From assembly GCA_913031335.1 (NCBI GenBank), contig CAJWGI010000034.1, forward strand, positions 1 to 9,008: 9,008 nt of DNA. The letters are read 5' to 3'. A model generated the notes under the pieces. That model saw nothing but the letters and a program-made list of their open reading frames with translations, did not search any database and was not told where the DNA came from. Positions within the stretch are counted from its first letter, which is position 1, and every line of letters starts with the position of its first letter. The position numbers were made by a program, and so were the translations under genes. Positions 1 through 5,487 of this stretch are shown piece by piece. The DNA is from an uncultured Anaerolineales bacterium. GTDB taxonomy: Bacteria; Chloroflexota; Anaerolineae; Anaerolineales; UBA11657.

Positions 1-2104
1 CGTGTTCATCCGCCACAATAGTGGAGATGTCCCGCATCAGCCCCTCCCGATCGAACGCGACAATGCGCACTGAAACCGGGTATATTTTGGCCGGTTTCGC
101 GCCCCAAACCACACTGATAAGGCGCTCCGCCTCGCGCACGCGCAGCAGGTTCGGGCAGTCCTTACGATGGATTGTCACGCCGCGCCCGCGCGTGGTATAG
201 CCCACAATTTCGTCCCCCGGCACGGGATTGCAGCAGCGCCCGAGATGAGTGAGCAGCCCGCGTGTCCCGTAAACGTTGACTTCATCGGCTTGAATCTGGC
301 GAGCAGGTTTGGTGTCTGCCGGCGGAAGTGTTTCGGCGTCCTCCTTGGACTGACTGCGCAGCCAGGCGACCATACGGTTAATCACCGTTTGCCCGTGGAC
401 ATCTCCACAGCCCACAGCGGCGAGAAAATCCTCGACCTTAGCATGGCCGAACATCTCCGCCGTCGCTTCAAGGGAAAGCCCTCTGATGTTCAGCCGTTTG
501 ACTTCGCGGTCGATGATGCTGCGGCCCGTGGAGATATTTTCTTTGCGGGCTTGTTTTTTTAACCAGCTGCGGATTTTCTCGCGCGCACGCGCAGAGCGCA
601 CGTATCCAAAGTCTGCATTCAGCCAGTCGCGGCTGGGGCCGCCCCTTTTGGAAGTAAGTATTTCAACCTGGTCCCCTGATTCCAATGCGTGGTTAAGCGA
701 CACCAGCCGCCCGTTCACTTTCGCGCCGCGACAGCGCTCGCCCACCGCGGTGTGGATGTGGTAAGCAAAATCCACCGGGGTAGCGCCGGCGGGCAGGTCG
801 ATAATGTCACCGCGCGGTGTGAAGGCAAACACTCTATCCGGAAACAGGTCCGACTTGAGCGCATCCACGAATTCCTGCCCATCGGTGACATCTTGCCGCC
901 AGTCCATCATTGACCGCAGCCATTCAATGCGCCGGTCAAAGGATTTATCCTCCTTGCGTCCGCCCTCTTTATAGCGCCAGTGCGCCGCGATGCCATATTC
1001 GGCGCCCTCGTGCATGGTCTCAGTTCGAATCTGTACTTCCAGCGTGTCGCCGTCATCATCGACGACGACAGTATGGAGAGATTGATAAAAGTTGTCTTTC
1101 GGGGTGGCGACGTAATCATCGAATTCGCCGGGGATCGGGCTCCAGAGCTGATGCACGAGACCGAGCGTAAGGTAACAATCTGCGACAGCCTGTTTCTCGC
1201 GGCGCTCGCTCGTCTTTGAATCCTGCGGCACAGCCTCCTCGCGGTACTTGACCAACACCCGCACTGCCCGTATATCATAAACCTGCTCGAACGGCACGTC
1301 CTTGCGGCGCATCTTCCGCCAGATGGAATGAATGTGTTTGGGGCGACCGGTCACCTCCGCGTCAATGCCATGATCACGCAGCTCTTTTTGCAGGCGCGCC
1401 ACAATGGCCGCAATGCGCTTCTCGCGCTCCGCACGTCGTCGGTTTATCGCCGTCGCGATTTCCTTGTACCTCTTCGGCTCGACATAGCGAAAGCCAAGGT
1501 CCTCCAGTTCCCACTTGACCTGCCATATTCCGAGCCGATTGGCCAGTGGCGCGAAAATGTCTAGCGTTTCTTGCGCGATGCGGCGCTGTTTCCCCACAGG
1601 CAAGAACGAAAGTGTGCGCATGTTGTGCAATCTATCGGCCAGTTTTATTAGCACTACGCGTACATCGTCCCCCATCGCCAGGAAGGTTTTACGGATGGTC
1701 TCCGCCTGGTCGGTGGACATACGCTCAGGGTCACGGACAGCCTCACCGGGCCTGTCGCCAGCGGACCCAGATTGCTCCACGCGCTGCACCTGCTTGGTCA
1801 GTTTGGTCACGCCATCCACCAGCGCTGCCACCTCCGCACCAAACTGCTTTTTCAGTTCGGTGACCGAGGTGGCGGAGTCCTCGACCACGTCGTGCAGCAG
1901 CGCCGCCGCGAGCGCAGACGCCGGCAGCCCAAGGGTGGCCAGAATGTCTGCCACAGCCAAGCTGTGCTCGATGTACGGCGCGCCTGAAGCACGCGTCTGT
2001 CCGGAATGAGCCCTTTGCGCGAATGCATATGCACGCTCAACCAACAGGCGGTCCGGTCTCGCCAGCGTTTCGGGCAGCTTCTCAATGAATGTTTTGAATT
2101 TCAT
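1..2104 (-). CDS. rel: RelA/SpoT-family (p)ppGpp synthetase/hydrolase, 3' end cut by window edge
   Basis: Long RSH enzyme that makes (p)ppGpp from ATP plus GTP/GDP and probably also hydrolyses it; cytosolic and ribosome-associated in known relatives. The frame is open for 701 codons from the ATG at 2104 to the left edge. Visible domains: HD hydrolase about residues 25-180, with His47 (PYIEH), the HDVVED motif at 71-76 and Asp157 in KLADRLHNMR all intact; synthetase about 245-380, with YDIRA, EFDDYVATPKDNFYQSLHT (327-345), EVQIRT and AAHWRYKEG; TGS about 419-482; a Cys-rich zinc-finger-like segment with CC at 624-625 and HRKDC at 646-650; and the start of ACT from about 675. Perhaps 40-60 residues of ACT are missing, judged from usual family length. 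Residues 327-330 are EFDD rather than the RXKD of most bifunctional enzymes. Apparent insertions lie at about 104-132 and 287-307. An in-frame TGA at 2126-2128 excludes a much longer N-terminus. No clear Shine-Dalgarno precedes the ATG. Family assignment is very secure; bifunctionality is inferred from the HD residues. Confidence 0.97.
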   Translation of the reverse strand, partial: MKFKTFIEKLPETLARPDRLLVERAYAFAQRAHSGQTRASGAPYIEHSLAVADILATLGLPASALAAALLHDVVEDSATSVTELKKQFGAEVAALVDGVTKLTKQVQRVEQSGSAGDRPGEAVRDPERMSTDQAETIRKTFLAMGDDVRVVLIKLADRLHNMRTLSFLPVGKQRRIAQETLDIFAPLANRLGIWQVKWELEDLGFRYVEPKRYKEIATAINRRRAEREKRIAAIVARLQKELRDHGIDAEVTGRPKHIHSIWRKMRRKDVPFEQVYDIRAVRVLVKYREEAVPQDSKTSERREKQAVADCYLTLGLVHQLWSPIPGEFDDYVATPKDNFYQSLHTVVVDDDGDTLEVQIRTETMHEGAEYGIAAHWRYKEGGRKEDKSFDRRIEWLRSMMDWRQDVTDGQEFVDALKSDLFPDRVFAFTPRGDIIDLPAGATPVDFAYHIHTAVGERCRGAKVNGRLVSLNHALESGDQVEILTSKRGGPSRDWLNADFGYVRSARAREKIRSWLKKQARKENISTGRSIIDREVKRLNIRGLSLEATAEMFGHAKVEDFLAAVGCGDVHGQTVINRMVAWLRSQSKEDAETLPPADTKPARQIQADEVNVYGTRGLLTHLGRCCNPVPGDEIVGYTTRGRGVTIHRKDCPNLLRVREAERLISVVWGAKPAKIYPVSVRIVAFDREGLMRDISTIVADEH

Positions 2105-2183
2105 TTGACAGCGCTTGCGCGATGTTCAGGCACACTTATTGCTTCTTCCACCTGCGAGCATAACCCATTTTAACACCCATTGC

Positions 2184-2187
2184 GAGG
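2184..2187 (+). promoter_or_regulatory. Shine-Dalgarno GAGG deciding the barrel-gene start
   Basis: GAGG lies 5 bases before the ATG at 2193. The open frame continues upstream to an ATG at 2115, but that start has no comparable site and adds 26 residues unlike the barrel's usual beginning, so 2193 is preferred. Confidence 0.6.
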
Positions 2188-2192
2188 ATTCG

Positions 2193-3347
2193 ATGGCACT
2201 TGAGGGAAAAGGATTCTTCATCTGGCGTATTCTAAACTGTGAAGGTGGCGACGCGAACGCCATTGCGAACAAGGCAGAAGCCGCACGGTTGACGCACGTG
2301 CTAATAAAGATCGCCGACACGCGATATCCCTTCGGTTACGACCGCAATAACAACGACCTTGTGCCCCCAGTCAGCCAGGCACTAAAAAACCGTGGCATGC
2401 AGGTGTGGGGCTGGCATTATGTAAAAGGCAGCGACCCGGCGGGGGAGGCGCGCGTGGCCATCGCGCGCACCAGAGAACTGCAGCTGGATGGCTACGTAAT
2501 CGATGCGGAACACGAATACAAATGGCGCGGCAAAGACGCCGCCGCCCGCCTCTTCATGACCGAGCTGCGCCAGGCATTGCCCAATCATCCAATCGCGCTG
2601 AGCTCCTATCGCTTTCCGACCTACCATCGCGAATTGCCCTGGGCTGCGTTCTTAGAGAAATGTGATTTCAACATGCCGCAAGTTTACTGGGAACAGGCGC
2701 ACAACCCCGGCGCGCAACTGGAGCGTAGTGTGGGCGAGTTCGCTGACACGCGGCTGGTCGGTCACGCTCGCCCGGTGATACCCACCGGCTCCGCATACGG
2801 GGCCGGTGGCTGGGTGGCGACGGCAGAAGACCAGCGCCGCTTTTATCAGAAGGCGCTTGAACTGAGCCTGTCCGCTGCTAACACCTATTCCTGGGACTGG
2901 TCCACCAGCCCGGGCCACCACGACCTATGGGATGCCGTGGCCGGTTTCCAGTGGCCGCTGGCCGAAGCAGCGCCCACCGTGCCCGCTCCGGCGCCGATGC
3001 CTCCGGGTGTGCCGAACGACCCGCTGCAGCATTATGTGGATGCGCTTAATAATCGGGACATTGACTTGCTTGTCAGTCTCTATCATGAGAATGCCGGCCA
3101 TGTGAATGCGCAGCGCATGATTCTCGGGATTCAATCCATCCGAGAATGGTACAGGAAACTACTGGACGAATTGCTGCCGGCAGGCAATTTCGCCATCGAT
3201 CAAGTGCGCGGCAAAGGCGCCTCGTGGACTTTCAACTGGACTTTTCACAGCCCAGCTGGGCAAATGGCGGGGGGCAAGGATACCCTCGGCTTGCGCGAAG
3301 GGCGCATTCAATATCATTACAGCAGCTTCGCGGGTTCGCATGCATAG
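2193..3347 (+). CDS. TIM-barrel glycosidase-like protein with C-terminal NTF2/SnoaL-like domain
   Basis: Protein of 384 residues of unknown substrate. Residues 1-255 look like a (beta/alpha)8 barrel of the GH25-like kind. Repeated strand-like segments include GFFIWRI, THVLIKIAD, QVWGWHYV (70-77), GYVIDAEHEY (100-109), NMPQVYWEQ and NTYSWDW (230-236). Asp104 and Glu106 in the D-x-E motif after the central strand are the likeliest catalytic acids, by analogy with GH25-type barrels. A Pro/Ala linker (256-275) leads to residues 276-382, which fit a small NTF2/SnoaL-like alpha+beta cone: opening helices (DPLQHYVDALNNRDIDLLV), a second helix (IREWYRKLLDELL), then beta strands ending in IQYHYSSF. 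There is no signal peptide or membrane segment, which is odd for a polysaccharide-degrading barrel. The gene is divergent from rel and starts a run of four co-directional genes. It could be a non-enzymatic barrel paired with a ligand-binding domain. The barrel call is firm, the NTF2 call good, the activity unknown. Confidence 0.8.
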   Translation: MALEGKGFFIWRILNCEGGDANAIANKAEAARLTHVLIKIADTRYPFGYDRNNNDLVPPVSQALKNRGMQVWGWHYVKGSDPAGEARVAIARTRELQLDGYVIDAEHEYKWRGKDAAARLFMTELRQALPNHPIALSSYRFPTYHRELPWAAFLEKCDFNMPQVYWEQAHNPGAQLERSVGEFADTRLVGHARPVIPTGSAYGAGGWVATAEDQRRFYQKALELSLSAANTYSWDWSTSPGHHDLWDAVAGFQWPLAEAAPTVPAPAPMPPGVPNDPLQHYVDALNNRDIDLLVSLYHENAGHVNAQRMILGIQSIREWYRKLLDELLPAGNFAIDQVRGKGASWTFNWTFHSPAGQMAGGKDTLGLREGRIQYHYSSFAGSHA

Positions 3348-3424
3348 CCGGGCAGCCACCTACCCCCTCTCGGGCCGCGTACCACGGTTATGGCGTTCAC
3401 CGGCACCGTTCCCGATGCCAGCCT

Positions 3425-3430
3425 GAGGGG
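3425..3430 (+). promoter_or_regulatory. Shine-Dalgarno GAGGGG deciding the phosphoribosyltransferase start
   Basis: GAGGGG ends 4 bases before the ATG at 3435. An upstream in-frame ATG at 3390 has no such site, and its 15 extra residues look non-conserved, so 3435 is chosen. Confidence 0.6.
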
Positions 3431-3434
3431 CCGC

Positions 3435-3947
3435 ATGTCCAACCCAATACGTAAGGAGCTGTTGCGCTGGGGAGATGTCGAACAACTGGTTGACGTACTC
3501 ATTCCACAGCTCCGACATGATATTGAAGCGATGGTGATTGTAACCCGGGGCGGGATTGTGCCCGGCGGTTTGCTGGCCGAGGCGTTAGACGTGAAGGACA
3601 TCCTAACCGCCTCCGTGCAATTCCCACCCATTAATGCCGACCACAAATTGCTCGCCTGGCCCGAATTCCTGCAATTCCCGCACGAGGATGTGCTCGCCGG
3701 TAAACGCATTCTGGTAGTAGACGACGTTTGGGCATCCGGCCGCACCATCACCTCGGTGAAGGACCGCATCCTCGGGACCGCCGGCCTGCCGGAACTGTGT
3801 GTGCTCCATTTCAACCTGGCGCGCTCACTTTTCGGCCATACGCGCCCCGATTACTATGGCGCCGTCACCGACGCCTACATCGTTTATCCGTGGGAAATCG
3901 ACCGCGGCGCCGATTTCGCGCTGCGCGAGCCGGACGTGGTGAGCTAA
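3435..3947 (+). CDS. Gpt/xanthine-type phosphoribosyltransferase
   Basis: A 170-residue type I phosphoribosyltransferase, expected to transfer the ribose-phosphate of PRPP to a base, probably a purine, in cytosolic salvage. The PRPP-binding loop ILVVDDVWASGRT lies at residues 92-104, with the two acidic residues at 96-97. The usual Thr/Ser-Gly-x-Thr end is present in its Ser form. Upstream, VIVTRGGIVPGGLLAEAL (34-51) matches the core strand and cis-peptide loop of Gpt-like enzymes, and YPWEID (151-156) matches the hydrophobic base-pocket motif seen in xanthine/guanine-type members. Length is normal for this small family. No transmembrane segment is present. The base cannot be read from sequence; annotation beyond 'phosphoribosyltransferase' would be a guess. 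It sits 87 bases after the barrel gene and 69 before the SH3b gene with no functional link obvious, so co-transcription may be incidental. Confidence 0.92.
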   Translation: MSNPIRKELLRWGDVEQLVDVLIPQLRHDIEAMVIVTRGGIVPGGLLAEALDVKDILTASVQFPPINADHKLLAWPEFLQFPHEDVLAGKRILVVDDVWASGRTITSVKDRILGTAGLPELCVLHFNLARSLFGHTRPDYYGAVTDAYIVYPWEIDRGADFALREPDVVS

Positions 3948-3960
3948 GCGCAACCACCCG

Positions 3961-3969
3961 TGCTATACT
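3961..3969 (+). promoter_or_regulatory. Candidate extended -10 promoter for the SH3b gene
   Basis: TGcTATACT matches an extended -10 element (TGn plus TATACT, five of six to consensus) lying 47 bases before the ATG at 4017. No good -35 hexamer occurs about 17 bases upstream, which is tolerated for extended -10 promoters. It lies in the short gap after the phosphoribosyltransferase stop codon. It suggests that the SH3b and glycosidase genes can be transcribed apart from the two genes before them. Assignment rests on the motif alone. Confidence 0.45.
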
Positions 3970-4016
3970 AACGCCTGCCGGTTCAGTAGTTCCGTCCAGA
4001 TCCACAGAATAGGGCG

Positions 4017-5456
4017 ATGACGATTAAGCAGCTGAGCGAACTTCCTCCGAAAGCAGTGCTCGTTGCAGTGCTGATTATCGGCCTCGCAGCGGGCGGGGTT
4101 ACGGCAATCAGATACGCGCTAAACGAGTTTAATTCGGCGGCGCAACAACCTGCCGCAGCCGCTTTGCCGCCACCGACCCCGACAGCCACAGCCGAGGTGG
4201 CCGCCAGCGCCACCTCGGAACCGACCGCGGCTGCAGCCAATGTGACTGACGCCGAAACGCCGGTTCCCACACTTACAGCCATCCAGACCGCGGATCACCC
4301 GCCCACCCCGTCAGCAGACCAGTTGCCCCTCGGGGACAGCACACTGGAACTCACGGACGGCGTGTACTTGCGCGCCGGGCCGGGCACGGAATACGCGATT
4401 CTGGGCAGCGAGCCGGCCGGGTACGTTGCGCCGGTCACCGGAAAATCTGCGGGCGGGCAATGGTATCAGATTGCGTATGGCGCCCGCAACCGCGTCTGGG
4501 TTTCGGCGCTGTGGTCATCGCTGCGCGCGAACGCGGCCGACATCCCGGTCGTGGAGGCGCCGGCCACCCCCACCCCGGAAGCGAGTGCCACTCCGGCGAC
4601 GACCGCGACAACGGCTGCGGCCCCAACAGCAACATCTGCCGCTCTGACCATAGCCTCCAGCAGCGCCATTTCCGGAAAAACATTCAGCGTGGAGACCCAT
4701 TTCATTCCGGGTATCACCGGGCCCCGCTTCCTTATCGGCGATACGTTCTATGTCAACATGCGCATTGCGAATTCGAACAGCTCCGATGTTAGTTTCGGCG
4801 CGTGGGGCGTGCACACCAACCTTTACCCGAACTTTCTCTATATTTTCAACGGCGACCGCGCAGCCGACAAAATCGCCGCAAACACCGAATACAGCTGGAG
4901 AGATTCTGTCAGCATTCTCAACGCCGGCGTACACCATCTGCAGATGGGTGTTTGCCTGGATAACGCCGCGAATTGCCTAGCCACGAAAGCGCCGGGCACA
5001 AACTGGTTCATCCTTTCGGAGGCAATTCCGGTTACCATCAGCGAATCCAGGCTTTCTCCGGTCACCCCGGACGGCAGCCCGATTACGGGCACCTACTTTT
5101 CGGCTGAGGAAATATGCAGCGCCGGCAGCAGCTGCGCAGCCAGCTACGCCGTGAATGAATCTATCTGGGTGAATCTAATAATACACAACCCGGGCGGCAG
5201 CGACCAGAAGTTCGGCGCGTGGGGCGTGTACGCTAACCCACATATCTTCCGCTTTTTCAACGGGGACGGAGACGCCGATAAGGTCGCCGCAGGCACCGAA
5301 TATACTTGGCGCGACCACATCGAAATCCCGGCCGCCGGCACATATGAGTTAAGAATGGTCATTTGCCTAGGCAACTCCACTGATTGCGGTGCCACCACCC
5401 CACCGGCTGCCAACTGGTACTACCTCTCCGACGCGATTCCGGTCACAGTCAATTAG
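4017..5456 (+). CDS. Membrane-anchored SH3b protein with two tandem beta-rich repeat domains
   Basis: Extracytoplasmic protein of 479 residues. Order: short basic N-terminus, one hydrophobic segment (about 12-32) acting as an anchor or uncleaved signal, a low-complexity Ala/Pro/Thr linker (41-100), a bacterial SH3 domain (about 103-172; DGVYLRAGPGTEYAILG, then GQWYQIAYG and RVWVSALW), a second Thr/Ala/Pro linker (176-215), then two copies of a domain of about 120 residues (220-341 and 358-479). SH3b domains commonly bind cell-wall or surface polymers, so attachment to the envelope or an extracellular polymer is the natural reading. The repeated domain is not one I recognise; see the repeat entry. 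The ATG at 4017 is the first that keeps the membrane segment. AGGG ends only 2 bases before it, a close and weak ribosome site. The stop is 31 bases before the lipoprotein glycosidase start, suggesting the two are made together. Enzymatic activity is not evident. Confidence 0.85.
   Translation: MTIKQLSELPPKAVLVAVLIIGLAAGGVTAIRYALNEFNSAAQQPAAAALPPPTPTATAEVAASATSEPTAAAANVTDAETPVPTLTAIQTADHPPTPSADQLPLGDSTLELTDGVYLRAGPGTEYAILGSEPAGYVAPVTGKSAGGQWYQIAYGARNRVWVSALWSSLRANAADIPVVEAPATPTPEASATPATTATTAAAPTATSAALTIASSSAISGKTFSVETHFIPGITGPRFLIGDTFYVNMRIANSNSSDVSFGAWGVHTNLYPNFLYIFNGDRAADKIAANTEYSWRDSVSILNAGVHHLQMGVCLDNAANCLATKAPGTNWFILSEAIPVTISESRLSPVTPDGSPITGTYFSAEEICSAGSSCAASYAVNESIWVNLIIHNPGGSDQKFGAWGVYANPHIFRFFNGDGDADKVAAGTEYTWRDHIEIPAAGTYELRMVICLGNSTDCGATTPPAANWYYLSDAIPVTVN
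4674..5453 (+). repeat. Tandem duplicated domain within the SH3b protein
   Basis: The two units (residues 220-341 and 358-479) align with about 139-residue periodicity. Shared blocks include FGAWGV followed by an Asn two residues on; F-x-FNGD; ADK-x-AA; TEY-x-WRD; a Cys pair seven residues apart (313/320 and 450/457) in CL-x-N-x(3)-C; NW followed by LS and AIPVT. At DNA level an 18-base identity encodes FGAWGV in both copies (4794-4811 and 5211-5228). Unit two has an extra Cys pair (367/373) absent from unit one. The pattern suggests an immunoglobulin-like or beta-sandwich fold stabilised by a disulfide; the fold is inference. Confidence 0.85.
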
Positions 5457-5487
5457 GTCCCCTGCCGCCACCCGGTGGGAAAGACTG

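Noticed and set aside
167..2009. Plus-strand open frames across the first 2 kb
   Set aside because: All lie opposite the intact Rel reading frame, which encodes every expected RSH motif on the minus strand.
2105..2110. Perfect TTGACA -35-like hexamer just upstream of rel on the plus strand
   Set aside because: No -10-like sequence follows at 16-19 bases (the region reads CAGGCACAC), so it is not called a promoter for the barrel gene.
4435..4937. Several open frames antisense to and out of frame with the SH3b gene
   Set aside because: They shadow the GC-rich Ala/Pro/Thr linker and SH3b codons, have Arg/Ala/Gly-biased composition and no recognisable domain.
5389..5487. Longer N-terminus for the lipoprotein glycosidase from ATG 5389
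   Set aside because: It overlaps the end of the SH3b gene by 68 bases, puts about 33 Pro/Arg/Ser-rich residues before an otherwise normal lipoprotein signal, and has no ribosome site.
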